From assembly GCF_049670895.1 (NCBI RefSeq), contig NZ_CP187170.1: 64,000 nucleotides of DNA; one strand, given 5' to 3'. The DNA is from Pasteurella sp049670895. GTDB taxonomy: Bacteria > Pseudomonadota > Gammaproteobacteria > Enterobacterales > Pasteurellaceae. A model generated the notes under the pieces. It was given only the letters and a program-made list of their open reading frames with translations, did no database searches and had not been told where the DNA came from. Below are positions 48,388 through 57,769 of the stretch, piece after piece (within the stretch, counting starts at the first letter, position 1; every line of letters begins with the position of its first letter). Position numbers and translations under genes: made by a program.

Positions 48388-49673
48388 GATTGACCTCCTA
48401 TCTGCTCTGCCGCAACCAATGCGGTAACGATGGCAACGCCCGAACCACAGCCTTGCTCAATGCCATTGAATCCCCCGACAATATTGCCAATAGCATATAA
48501 ATTTTCAAAAAATTGACCGCACTTTTGGGCTCGACAATGTGCATCAATCACCACGCCAGCCTCATGATAAGGTTGTGGGGCTGAGAAACGCTCTTGTGTC
48601 CAACTCATTCGATCTTGTGCATGAAATGCCTTGTTTTCCCGTATATCCAAGGCAAAAATCGGCTCATAAATTTTGTCAAAATCTGCCACCAAGCCTTGAC
48701 TAAAAAAACTGCCACTGGCTAACACAACATGTGTCGCTTTAATTGGGATATCTTGATGTAAGCGAGTATAAACTTCGGTAACCTTGCGATTTTCAACACG
48801 TGCACGTAGCACTTTATCGCCGTTCATCATAAAGCCACCTAGGGATTTAAAATAGTCAATCAGTGTTTTGTGTTGACGCATGCCCAACAAAGAGGGGGGA
48901 AGGGTAGGCAATTCAAATAATGCCAATTGTGTGGCTTTTTTCAGTGAGTTGAAAAAATCTTGTGTGTCTAAGCCAAAACAGGCGGGTAAAAAGACAGCAT
49001 CGGCGCCGTTGGCTGCCTTTTGAATTTCTGCCACCAATTCATCAAAATCAAGTCGGTATTCTAAGAATTGAGCAATATTTACACTGCGAAATTCACGTGA
49101 ATGCTGACGTAATCCATCGAGTTGTGGAATCTTTAAATAACCTGTGGTGATATGGCAATGCGCAAAGGGCAATTGCTGACTTAAATTATCTGCCAATAAT
49201 TGCGGTTGAAAATCATGATAACCTTCAATGCCTAACACAGCGATTTTTTGATATGTAAAGGGTTGTGTTCCTTGCACGGTTGGCACTGTATTCGGGGAAA
49301 GCCAAGTGGGACGTAATCCCCCTAATGGGGTCACACGGAAGTGATTGCCTTGGGTGATACTACCTGACAATGACAACGCTAACTTTTGGGCTAATTGTTC
49401 AAACTGAGCAGCCTTTTCTAACACTTTTTCTTTGCCAATGAGGCGATAAGGATGTGGTGAGTCTTGTGCCAAAAGTGCGGTGTCATTTTGTGCAAAATCT
49501 TGTACTTTACGACCGTCTGACCATTGCCCAAGCAAATCAAAAGAGCCAGATGAAAAATCCATTGCGGCTTGACCATTATTGATGATCACGCACTGTTTAC
49601 CTTGTTCTTGTAGGGCAATGCCACATGTTAAACCTGCAAGCCCTCCACCAATAATAACCACATCAAAATTCAT
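48384..49673 (-). CDS. glpB: Anaerobic glycerol-3-phosphate dehydrogenase subunit B
   Basis: FMN/FAD-type subunit of the anaerobic dehydrogenase. 429 residues. N-terminal dinucleotide-binding motif VVIIGGGLAGLTCGIALQ near residue 5 and the C-terminal NIVGGFNGIEQGCGSGVAI. It starts 11 bases inside the end of glpA and overlaps glpC by 4, so the three are tightly coupled. Two uptake-signal 9-mers are inside (near 48521 and 49481). Confidence 0.95.
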   Translation of the reverse strand: MNFDVVIIGGGLAGLTCGIALQEQGKQCVIINNGQAAMDFSSGSFDLLGQWSDGRKVQDFAQNDTALLAQDSPHPYRLIGKEKVLEKAAQFEQLAQKLALSLSGSITQGNHFRVTPLGGLRPTWLSPNTVPTVQGTQPFTYQKIAVLGIEGYHDFQPQLLADNLSQQLPFAHCHITTGYLKIPQLDGLRQHSREFRSVNIAQFLEYRLDFDELVAEIQKAANGADAVFLPACFGLDTQDFFNSLKKATQLALFELPTLPPSLLGMRQHKTLIDYFKSLGGFMMNGDKVLRARVENRKVTEVYTRLHQDIPIKATHVVLASGSFFSQGLVADFDKIYEPIFALDIRENKAFHAQDRMSWTQERFSAPQPYHEAGVVIDAHCRAQKCGQFFENLYAIGNIVGGFNGIEQGCGSGVAIVTALVAAEQIGGQS

Positions 49674-51354
49674 TGTTATCTACCCCTTGTTGTGCTTGTT
49701 GTTCAAGCGGTTTCACATCATTTAAGCCCAGTAAGCTGTAATAAACCCAAGAGGTGAACTCCGCTTCACGAATGGCTTCACCCCATGCAATCGGGGCAAT
49801 GCCACGCCAACGTTCTTCCATAAAGGCGGCAAGCTGGGTGGTGGATTGGCGTGCGGTGGTCACACCGAATCGTGCCATTAAGCCCGATGCACGGCAAGCA
49901 CACAGCTCCCCTTGACAGGTGCCCATGCCGACACGTGTACGACGACGTAAATCTACGATGTTATTTACACTTAATTCATCAACGGCATAACGGACTTCAC
50001 CAGCCGTCACGGCTTCACATTCACAAATAAGGGAAGGATCTAAACGTGTCGTATCCAATAAGCGAGTGGCACGTGAACCATGCCGATAAATGGCTGAATA
50101 GCGAAGGGGGCTGGGTAAAGACATCACCCGTTTATTGGTGTCTAAACGATTTTCGTTTGAACCAGGTAACGGCTGTTTTGCGGTCACACAAGGGGCGGTT
50201 TTATTTAGTTTTTGACAGACTAAATCCGTTGCCCATTCTGCCATAAGGCGGTAAGTCATTAATTTTCCACCAGTAATGGTGATAAATCCCTCTAATCCAT
50301 CTCGTTTGGCATGATCGAGCAGTACAATCCCTCGACTGACATTACGCCCTGACGGATCATCATCACTTGCCACTAATGGACGCACGCCCGCATAGGCACG
50401 TAAAACGCGAGTATGGCGTAAACTGGGGGCTAATTTTTCCCCTTCACGGAATAAAATATCTACTTCTTCAGGGGTAACGGTCATGTTATCTATTTGATCG
50501 TAAGGAATACGACTTGAGGTTGTCCCGATCACACAAATGGTATCTCCCGGCACCAAAATATCGGCATCGGCAGGTTTGCGACAGCGGTTTATAACCATTT
50601 TATTGATACGGTGTCCCATCACTAATAACGCCCCTTTCGCAGGAAACATTCGAATATTGAGATCCGCATATTCGGCAATGCCTTGCCCCCAAATTCCTCC
50701 AGCATTGACGACAACGGGAGCAAAGCATTGACGTTGGATTTTGTATTTATGATCGTAAACGCTCACGCCAATCACACGACCACCTTCTTGAATCAAGCCT
50801 TTCACTTCACAATAAGTGAAGATTCTCGCCCCATTTTCGGTGGCATCAAGTATATTTGACGCCGTTAAACGAAAAGGATCAATAGAGCCATCAGGTACCA
50901 CCACGGCACCGACCAATGCTGGATTCACAGATGGCTCCATATCACGGGCTAAATCAGGATCAATCTCAATGGCTTCAATCCCAGCTTGTGAGCAATGCGT
51001 GATGAATTTTTTTTGATAGGCTAAATCGTCTTCGGGTAGGGTTATGAATAGTCCTTCTGTTTCATCAATACAATGGCGAGCAATTTGACGTAATATTTTG
51101 TTTTCATTGATACATTCTCGAGCAGATTCGGGATCATTAACCGCATATCTTGCCCCACTGTGTAATAAACCATGATTTCGTCCAGTGGCACCAGTGGCAA
51201 TGTCTCGTCGTTCCAACAAAATACAGCGGATACCACGCAAGGCACAATCCCGAGCAATACCGGCTCCTGTCGCCCCACCACCAATAATAATGACATCTGC
51301 ACTTATCGGACGATTGTCTGACGTATGCTCATACATTTGAGGTGATCTATTCAT
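49663..51354 (-). CDS. glpA: Anaerobic glycerol-3-phosphate dehydrogenase subunit A
   Basis: Catalytic FAD subunit that oxidises glycerol-3-phosphate to dihydroxyacetone phosphate. 563 residues from ATG 51354 (SD GGGGGAGGGGG); a frame from 51381 is open but less likely. FAD motif VIIIGGGATGAGIARDCALRG near residue 21. The C terminus carries a BFD-like iron-sulfur domain with CECEAVTAGEVRYAV and GTCQGELCACR. First gene of glpABC, divergent from glpT across a region with two CRP palindromes. Confidence 0.95.
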   Translation of the reverse strand: MNRSPQMYEHTSDNRPISADVIIIGGGATGAGIARDCALRGIRCILLERRDIATGATGRNHGLLHSGARYAVNDPESARECINENKILRQIARHCIDETEGLFITLPEDDLAYQKKFITHCSQAGIEAIEIDPDLARDMEPSVNPALVGAVVVPDGSIDPFRLTASNILDATENGARIFTYCEVKGLIQEGGRVIGVSVYDHKYKIQRQCFAPVVVNAGGIWGQGIAEYADLNIRMFPAKGALLVMGHRINKMVINRCRKPADADILVPGDTICVIGTTSSRIPYDQIDNMTVTPEEVDILFREGEKLAPSLRHTRVLRAYAGVRPLVASDDDPSGRNVSRGIVLLDHAKRDGLEGFITITGGKLMTYRLMAEWATDLVCQKLNKTAPCVTAKQPLPGSNENRLDTNKRVMSLPSPLRYSAIYRHGSRATRLLDTTRLDPSLICECEAVTAGEVRYAVDELSVNNIVDLRRRTRVGMGTCQGELCACRASGLMARFGVTTARQSTTQLAAFMEERWRGIAPIAWGEAIREAEFTSWVYYSLLGLNDVKPLEQQAQQGVDNNEF

Positions 51355-51460
51355 CGCCCCCTCCCCCATAAAAACGCACAATCAAATCATAAACTATGCT
51401 GTCATTTTAGGCTAAAAAATCAGATACAAACAATCATTTGATCGAAAAAGAAAGTTTAAC

Positions 51461-51476
51461 TGTGACAGATATCACA
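51461..51476. promoter_or_regulatory. CRP binding site 1, glpA-glpT intergenic
   Basis: TGTGACAGATATCACA, a perfect TGTGA-N6-TCACA palindrome, between the divergent glpA and glpT. cAMP-CRP activation of glp genes is well established in relatives. Confidence 0.85.
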
Positions 51477-51513
51477 AATTATTTTCTAATCAGTTCAAAC
51501 AAACGATGTTTTT

Positions 51514-51529
51514 TGTGAAATTACTCACA
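51514..51529. promoter_or_regulatory. CRP binding site 2, glpA-glpT intergenic
   Basis: TGTGAAATTACTCACA, a second perfect TGTGA-N6-TCACA, 53 bases from site 1 (five helical turns). The rest of this ~310-base gap is AT-rich; I could not find a convincing GlpR operator. Confidence 0.85.
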
Positions 51530-51663
51530 AATTAGCATAATTTCCCTTTGCAGTTTTTTCTTTTCCCTTATTATCTGTGTGAGATTCTTGTAAAAGAATG
51601 TGGGTAACAGAAAGTCAATACGATGAAAAACTTAAACTTAAATTTAAATGATTGGAGAATTGT

Positions 51664-53109
51664 ATGTTTGGTCCATTTAAACCCGCTCCGCATATTGCAG
51701 AGCTTCCAGAGGACAAAATTGATTCCAGATATCGCTTCTTGCGTTGGCAAGTCTTTGCGGGAATCTTTTTTGGTTATGCAGCATATTATTTTGTCCGAGC
51801 CAACTTTGATTTAGCACAAAAAGGGCTAATTGAAGCGGGGATGTACAACAAAGCAGAACTTGGCATTATTGGTACGGGGGCAGGTTTAGCCTACGGTTTA
51901 TCAAAATTCTTTATGGCATCTATTTCCGATCGCTCAAACCCAAAAGTCTTTTTACCTTTCGGTTTACTCTTATCAGGTTTGTGTATGACCATGATGGGGT
52001 TAATGCCGTGGGCAACCTCTGGCATTGCAGTCATGTTCATCATGATTTTCTTAAACGGTTGGTTTCAAGGTATGGGATGGCCGCCTTGTGGTCGCACCAT
52101 GGTGCATTGGTGGTCTAAATCTGAGCGTGGTTCGATTGTGTCCATTTGGAATACCGCACATAACTTAGGGGGAATGGTGCCAGGTGCAATGGTATTACTT
52201 GCCAGTGGAATGTACTTCAGTACACATGGTGTTGAAGCCACCGCAAAAGATGTTTGGCAGCAAGCCCTTTATTACCCAGGAATTGCAGCCATGGTTGCGG
52301 CAATTCCAATTTATTTTGTGATGAAAGACACCCCTCAATCTTGCGGCTTACCGCCAATTGAAAAATGGCGTAATGATTACCCTGATGATTACAATGAAAA
52401 AACTTATGAGCATGATTTAAGCACTAAAGATATTTTCGTGACCTATGTATTAAAAAATCGTCTTCTTTGGTATATCGCCATTGCCAACGTATTCGTTTAT
52501 TTGATTCGTTATGGTGTTTTAAAATGGTCGCCAGTGTATCTTGGTGAAGTGAAACATTTCAATATCAAAGGAACCGCATGGGCATACACCATTTATGAAT
52601 TAGCCGCCATTCCTGGCACCTTATTATGTGGTTGGGTATCCGATAAAGTCTTTAAAGGCAAACGAGGGTTAACAGGCTTTATTTTTATGATTTTAACCAC
52701 TTCAGCAGTGATTGCCTTATGGTTAAATCCTGCGACCCCTGAGCATGAACTCGCACAATATGCAGGGCGTGCATGGTATGAAAATCCTTACCAATTAATG
52801 GATTTCATTCTGATGACAACTATCGGCTTTTTAATCTATGGTCCTGTGATGTTGATTGGGTTACATGCCCTTGAGCTTGCCCCGAAAAAAGCGGCTGGCA
52901 CCTCCGCAGGCTTCACAGGATTATTCGGTTACTTAGGCGGAACGGTATCGGCTTCTGCAGTTGTCGGTTGGGCTGCGGAATACTATGGCTGGGATGGTGG
53001 ATTCTATGTGATGATTGCAGGAGGATTTTTCGCCATCTTACTCATGTTTATCACCATGCTTGAAGAAAGCAAACACAAAGCGAAGCTTGGTGATCACTAC
53101 GGTAAATAA
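51664..53109 (+). CDS. glpT: Glycerol-3-phosphate transporter GlpT
   Basis: MFS antiporter exchanging glycerol-3-phosphate for phosphate at the inner membrane. 481 residues with twelve membrane helices. Family text FFGYAAYYFVRANF near residue 32, GWFQGMGWPPCGRTMVHWWS near 134, and LHALELAPKKAAGTSAGFTG near 400. I start at ATG 51664, which has SD TTGGAGAA and gives MFGPFKPAPHIAELP, the family start. glpQ follows 55 bases later, so GlpQ products can be imported directly. Confidence 0.96.
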   Translation: MFGPFKPAPHIAELPEDKIDSRYRFLRWQVFAGIFFGYAAYYFVRANFDLAQKGLIEAGMYNKAELGIIGTGAGLAYGLSKFFMASISDRSNPKVFLPFGLLLSGLCMTMMGLMPWATSGIAVMFIMIFLNGWFQGMGWPPCGRTMVHWWSKSERGSIVSIWNTAHNLGGMVPGAMVLLASGMYFSTHGVEATAKDVWQQALYYPGIAAMVAAIPIYFVMKDTPQSCGLPPIEKWRNDYPDDYNEKTYEHDLSTKDIFVTYVLKNRLLWYIAIANVFVYLIRYGVLKWSPVYLGEVKHFNIKGTAWAYTIYELAAIPGTLLCGWVSDKVFKGKRGLTGFIFMILTTSAVIALWLNPATPEHELAQYAGRAWYENPYQLMDFILMTTIGFLIYGPVMLIGLHALELAPKKAAGTSAGFTGLFGYLGGTVSASAVVGWAAEYYGWDGGFYVMIAGGFFAILLMFITMLEESKHKAKLGDHYGK

Positions 53110-53164
53110 TACAATCAATCAAAAGGAAGTCGGTTAAACCAGATTTCCTTTATTAACGCAGAGG

Positions 53165-54247
53165 ATGAGTTTTATGATAGCAAAAGTAATCGCTACCGCA
53201 ATGGCGGTATTCACCTTAGGGGCGTGTGCGAGTCAAACCATGATGAAATCCGATAAATTGATCATTGCCCACCGTGGTGCAAGTGGGTATTTGCCTGAAC
53301 ATACCTTAGAATCCAAAGCCCTTGCAGTTGGGCAAAAAGCGGATTATTTGGAACAAGATTTAGCCATGACAAAAGATAATCACCTTATTGTCATTCACGA
53401 TCATTTTTTAGATGGCTTAACGGATGTGGCGAAAAAATTCCCGAAACGTGCCAGAAAAGATGGGCGTTATTATGTGATAGATTTCACCTTAAAAGAAATT
53501 CAAACCCTTGAAATGACAGAAAATTTCAAGCTTGAAAAGGGAAAACAAGAGCAAGTTTACCCCAATCGCTTCCCACTTTGGCAGTCGCATTTTAGATTGC
53601 ATACTTTCGAGGAAGAAATTGAATTTATTCAAGGTTTAGAAAAATCCACAGGGCGAAAAATTGGGATTTATCCTGAAATAAAAGCCCCTTGGTTACATCA
53701 TCAAGAAGGGAAAGATATTGCACAAGCCACTTTAACGGTGTTGAAAAAATATGGCTATCACACCAAACAAGATGCCGTGTATTTACAGACCTTCGATTTC
53801 AATGAACTCAAACGGATTAAAACCGAGCTTCTGCCAAAAATGGGCATGGATATCAAACTGGTTCAGTTAATCGCTTACACCGACTGGCATGAAACTGAAG
53901 CAAAAAATGCACAAGGAAAATGGGTGAACTACGATTATGATTGGATGTTTAAACCCGGTGCAATGGCTGAAGTGGCAAAATATGCCGATGGCGTAGGACC
54001 AGGTTGGTATATGTTGGTGGATAAAGAAAAATCCAAAGTGGGCAACATTGTTTACACCCCATTAGTGAAAGAACTCGCCAACTACAAAATGGAACTTCAT
54101 CCGTACACTGTACGTAAAGATGCATTACCTGAATTCTTCACCGACGTGAATCAAATGTACGATGCCTTATTCAACAAAGCTGGTGCAACAGGCGTCTTCA
54201 CCGATTTCCCTGATACGGGCGTCGAGTTTTTACAAAAACAAAAATAA
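53165..54247 (+). CDS. glpQ: Glycerophosphodiester phosphodiesterase lipoprotein GlpQ (protein D homologue)
   Basis: Hydrolyses glycerophosphodiesters, such as glycerophosphocholine, to glycerol-3-phosphate and an alcohol. 360 residues with lipobox TLGAC, so it is a lipoprotein like H. influenzae protein D, which it closely resembles. Catalytic strings: IIAHRGASGYLPEHTLES near residue 34, VIHDHFLDGLTDVA near 74, and IYPEIKAP near 168. A second ATG at 53174 is an alternative start. It follows glpT in one operon and ends at a paired uptake-sequence terminator. In H. influenzae the protein helps move choline onto LOS. Confidence 0.95.
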   Translation: MSFMIAKVIATAMAVFTLGACASQTMMKSDKLIIAHRGASGYLPEHTLESKALAVGQKADYLEQDLAMTKDNHLIVIHDHFLDGLTDVAKKFPKRARKDGRYYVIDFTLKEIQTLEMTENFKLEKGKQEQVYPNRFPLWQSHFRLHTFEEEIEFIQGLEKSTGRKIGIYPEIKAPWLHHQEGKDIAQATLTVLKKYGYHTKQDAVYLQTFDFNELKRIKTELLPKMGMDIKLVQLIAYTDWHETEAKNAQGKWVNYDYDWMFKPGAMAEVAKYADGVGPGWYMLVDKEKSKVGNIVYTPLVKELANYKMELHPYTVRKDALPEFFTDVNQMYDALFNKAGATGVFTDFPDTGVEFLQKQK

Positions 54248-54280
54248 GACAACCAGATAGGCAACCCGAGAGTCGATAAA

Positions 54281-54319
54281 AAAGTGCGGTCAAAATGTAA
54301 AAATTTTTGACCGCACTTT
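54281..54319. terminator. Paired uptake-sequence terminator between glpQ and yqfB
   Basis: 15-bp stem: AAAGTGCGGTCAAAA (54281-54295) and its exact complement (54305-54319), each holding a full uptake signal, between two convergent genes. Confidence 0.88.
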
Positions 54320-54336
54320 GTATCTCCGCTTATTCC

Positions 54337-54648
54337 CTATTCCCTCACAATTTTAAAGGCAATCACCCAAAAAGAGTCTTCTTGTGGATAAATGTGTTTA
54401 ATCACCTGCCGTAATTCAGGCAACGTCATATTTTCTTGTTGTGCGTGTTGTTCGGATAACTGGTCGAAATGAATCTGTGTTACCGATAGCACCTTAATGT
54501 TGGCAAAAAAGCGATCGGTTTCATTAGTGTAAACCGCCAACATTTGATTTGGCTGAAAATACGATTCCGATTTATCACGAATGGTGATGGTTTTACGCCC
54601 CGCCAAAATATCTGCTTCAAAGCGGGTAAAAAAAGTAATTTTATTCAT
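54337..54648 (-). CDS. yqfB: N4-acetylcytidine amidohydrolase (YqfB, ASCH domain)
   Basis: Small ASCH-domain enzyme that in E. coli hydrolyses N4-acetylcytidine to cytidine. 103 residues covering only the ASCH fold. FFTRFEADILAGRKTITIRDKSE near residue 6 includes the catalytic lysine of GRKT; SEQHAQQENMTLPELRQVI near 66 contains the conserved glutamate. It lies between glpQ and the restriction locus and marks the left edge of that island. Confidence 0.92.
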   Translation of the reverse strand: MNKITFFTRFEADILAGRKTITIRDKSESYFQPNQMLAVYTNETDRFFANIKVLSVTQIHFDQLSEQHAQQENMTLPELRQVIKHIYPQEDSFWVIAFKIVRE

Positions 54649-54671
54649 TTTTTATCTCATGATTGACGACT

Positions 54672-57600
54672 TCATACTATTTTACCGCCGACCCCTTTAA
54701 ATTTCTCAATAAATGCCGAAATTTTTTCGAATACCGTTTGTTTTTTGGTGCGGTATTCAGGATTTAAAGGGCTGAGTGTTGGCAACGCCGCGTGTAGCTC
54801 TGTACCATTCTCACTGGCATATTCACGTTTGAGCGAGATCGCCAAATAACGTTTTGCCGCTTCTTCATTTAAATTTTCAGCTTCAATTAAGGCGTTTGCT
54901 TCTTTTTGCTGTTCTGCTTGTGCGAAAGCAAAGAAGGCATCAATAATACTCGCTTTATCAGGAATGGCATCAAGATTGGTTTGATGAATGAAGTCCACAA
55001 CTAAGCTTTCTTTTGCACGACTCCCGACACTCGCACGAATCATTTTACGGATTTCCTCTATGAGCACAGGTTTAGTTTGATTTTTCTTATGTTGTTCAAA
55101 AATCAATTCTAAAATATAGTCTAAATTAATTTCTTGTGATTTTAATAAGTCCACTTCAAAGACCACATCATCCCAATCTATCGTAAGTTGCGTGGCATTA
55201 TTACTGGCTTTTTCACGACGCAACCAATCACGAATATCATTATAGGTAGAACGATAATCTTGCACTTGGTGAGGTGTCAGTGGCGTGACGGAAAGTTCAG
55301 GCTGAGTCAGGTATTTTGCAGAAGGTTCTTCCACTTGATTACTCGTAGGGGAAGCAGCTTCTTGTAATGCGACATACTCATCATAATTTTGCAGAATATT
55401 ATCAAGGCGTAAGTATTCACCAAATAATTTCACAAACTCTTTTTTCTCTTTTTCTGTTTCAATAGCAGCAGGATCAGGGAAGCGTGCCTGTAATTCTTGT
55501 ACCACACTCAAATACCCCGGACATGCCTCACCAGTCAGTTCATCGGTATAACCTTCCATATAGGCTTGATAATTTTTTTCCAACACGACATTGTGTATAT
55601 TAGTTTCCTTCGCCACACCAAACAGGGTAATGGCATCGATAGTAGCTTGCTCTAAATCACGGAAAGTAACGATATTGCCGAAGGTTTTGGTGGCGTTATA
55701 AATGCGGTTGGTGCGAGAGTAGGCTTGGATTAAACCGTGATAACGCAGGTTTTTATCCACAAAGAGGGTGTTTAAACCTGAGGCATCAAACCCCGTTAAA
55801 AACATCCCCACCACAATGAGTAAATCAACTTCTTGATTTTTGACACGTTTGGCTAAATCACTATAGTAGTGTTGGAATGATTTGCTATCAACACCATAAT
55901 TGGTCTGGAAAAGTTGGTTATAGTCATCAATCGCATATTGTAAAAATTCTTTGGCAGAGCTATTCATGGCACTTGGCTCAAAGCTTTCATCTTCAATGTC
56001 GCCCACCGCATCCTGTGCCTCATTCGCAGCAAAAGAGAAAATGGTAGCCACTTTCAGGGGATTTTTTACGCCTTGTTGTAATGTTTTAAAGCTTTCATAA
56101 TAGAGTTTCGCCGCCTCAACACTACTCACTGCAAACATCGCATTAAACCCTTTACCCGTTGCAGTTAAGCGATGGGTTTTCTGTTTAAAATTATTGAGGA
56201 TATATTGTGTAATTTCACAAATGCGTTCAGGGTGCAATAAGGCTTGCTTGGTCTCAAGTGCGGTCAATTTTTCCAGATTTTTTTCGGTTTCAAAGGATTT
56301 GAATTTAGGGCGGACATCATTGTAATCTACCTTAAACTTCAGCACTTTCTCATCACGAATCGCATCCGTAATCACATAAGAATGTAATTGATCACCAAAC
56401 ACATCTTCTGTGCCTTGATCGCCAAGTGCATTTTTCTCTTTAAAAATTGGTGTCCCTGTAAAACCAAATTGATAAAACTGTTTAAATTTTTTCTTGAGGT
56501 TTTTTTGTGCTTCACCAAATTGAGAACGGTGACATTCATCGAAAATAAATACCACTTGTTTTTGATAAATGGCTAAATCGTCTTCTGATTTCATCAGGTT
56601 ATTGAGCTTTTGGATGGTGGTAACAATAATTTTATTATCGTCTTTCTCAATATTACTTTTTAGCCCTGCGGTACTGTCTGAACCATTCACGCTATCGGGT
56701 GAAAAACGTTGATATTCTTTCATGGTTTGATTGTCGAGATCTTTTCTATCCACCACAAAAAAGACTTTCTGAATAAAATCCAGTTCTGTTGCAAGACGTG
56801 CAGCTTTAAAACTCGTTAAGGTTTTGCCCGACCCTGTGGTGTGCCAAATATAGCCACCACTTTCAAGTTTACCCCAATTTTTTGCCTGATAAGCACTTTT
56901 CACCTTCCACAACAGACGCTCTGTGGCAGCAATTTGATAGGGACGCATAATTAATAACGTATTGGTGGTATCAAACACTGAATAATTGATCAAGACATTG
57001 AGCAAAGTATTTTTTGAGAGGAAAGTGGCAGTAAAATCTTTCAAATCTTTAATCAATGTATTATCGGATTTTGCCCAATGCATGGTGAAATCAAAACTGT
57101 TTTTATCTCGCTTGGTGGTATTGGCAAAATAACGGGTGTTGGTGCCATTTGAGATGACAAAAATTTGCAGGAATTTGAATAGAGAATTGTCGTGATTAAA
57201 ACTTTCTTTTGTATAACGATGAATTTGGTTAAATGCCTCTTTAACCGCCACCCCCCGTTTTTTCAACTCAATTTGAACCAAAGGTAAGCCATTAATTAAA
57301 ATCGTCACATCATAGCGGTTGGCTTGCGTGCCAGTTTGCTCAAATTGATGAATCACTTGCAAGAAATTACGCTGGATATGCTTTTTATCTAACAGGTAAA
57401 TATTTTGAATCCGCCCATTATCAAACACAAAATCATAAATATAATCGTGGTGAATTTTACGGCTTTTATCAATTAAACTCTCTGCGGGCTTATCCAGATA
57501 CTCCACTAAAAATCGTGCCCACTCCGCATCACTAAACTGCACATTATTGAGCTTTTGTAATTGTTCTCTTAGGTTGGCTAAAAGTGTGTCTTGGCTATTC

Positions 57601-57764
57601 AAATCCTGACGATATTCATAGCCTTGTGCTTGTAAGTCGGCAATTAACTCTCGCTCTAAATCTGCCTCTGTTTGGTAGGAATCACGTTGCTCGATTTTGG
57701 TGTATTTATCGAGAATGATGAAATTGTTGGTTTCGGTGATGGGGGTGGTTTCAAACTTATACAT
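54672..57764 (-). CDS. hsdR: Type I restriction enzyme endonuclease/translocase subunit HsdR
   Basis: Motor and nuclease subunit of a type I system. 1,030 residues from ATG 57764 (MYKFETTP), just after the prrC stop; a TTG start at 57782 is less likely. The PD-(D/E)xK-type nuclease is near the N terminus (YDVTILINGLPLVQIELKK, about residues 150-170). Superfamily 2 helicase motifs: Walker A TGSGKT near 310, DECHRS near 408, GFTGTP near 435, GMFLTGFDASGL near 660 and QAYSRTNRI near 685. The C-terminal helical region would bind the methylase. Last gene of the hsd locus. Confidence 0.95.
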   Translation of the reverse strand: MYKFETTPITETNNFIILDKYTKIEQRDSYQTEADLERELIADLQAQGYEYRQDLNSQDTLLANLREQLQKLNNVQFSDAEWARFLVEYLDKPAESLIDKSRKIHHDYIYDFVFDNGRIQNIYLLDKKHIQRNFLQVIHQFEQTGTQANRYDVTILINGLPLVQIELKKRGVAVKEAFNQIHRYTKESFNHDNSLFKFLQIFVISNGTNTRYFANTTKRDKNSFDFTMHWAKSDNTLIKDLKDFTATFLSKNTLLNVLINYSVFDTTNTLLIMRPYQIAATERLLWKVKSAYQAKNWGKLESGGYIWHTTGSGKTLTSFKAARLATELDFIQKVFFVVDRKDLDNQTMKEYQRFSPDSVNGSDSTAGLKSNIEKDDNKIIVTTIQKLNNLMKSEDDLAIYQKQVVFIFDECHRSQFGEAQKNLKKKFKQFYQFGFTGTPIFKEKNALGDQGTEDVFGDQLHSYVITDAIRDEKVLKFKVDYNDVRPKFKSFETEKNLEKLTALETKQALLHPERICEITQYILNNFKQKTHRLTATGKGFNAMFAVSSVEAAKLYYESFKTLQQGVKNPLKVATIFSFAANEAQDAVGDIEDESFEPSAMNSSAKEFLQYAIDDYNQLFQTNYGVDSKSFQHYYSDLAKRVKNQEVDLLIVVGMFLTGFDASGLNTLFVDKNLRYHGLIQAYSRTNRIYNATKTFGNIVTFRDLEQATIDAITLFGVAKETNIHNVVLEKNYQAYMEGYTDELTGEACPGYLSVVQELQARFPDPAAIETEKEKKEFVKLFGEYLRLDNILQNYDEYVALQEAASPTSNQVEEPSAKYLTQPELSVTPLTPHQVQDYRSTYNDIRDWLRREKASNNATQLTIDWDDVVFEVDLLKSQEINLDYILELIFEQHKKNQTKPVLIEEIRKMIRASVGSRAKESLVVDFIHQTNLDAIPDKASIIDAFFAFAQAEQQKEANALIEAENLNEEAAKRYLAISLKREYASENGTELHAALPTLSPLNPEYRTKKQTVFEKISAFIEKFKGVGGKIV

Positions 57765-57769
57765 TTTCT

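Noticed and set aside
51623..51814. Short plus-strand frame overlapping the start of glpT, possible leader peptide
   Set aside because: It has a weak SD and runs out of frame well into glpT; the sequence looks like chance. It could not be supported as a leader.
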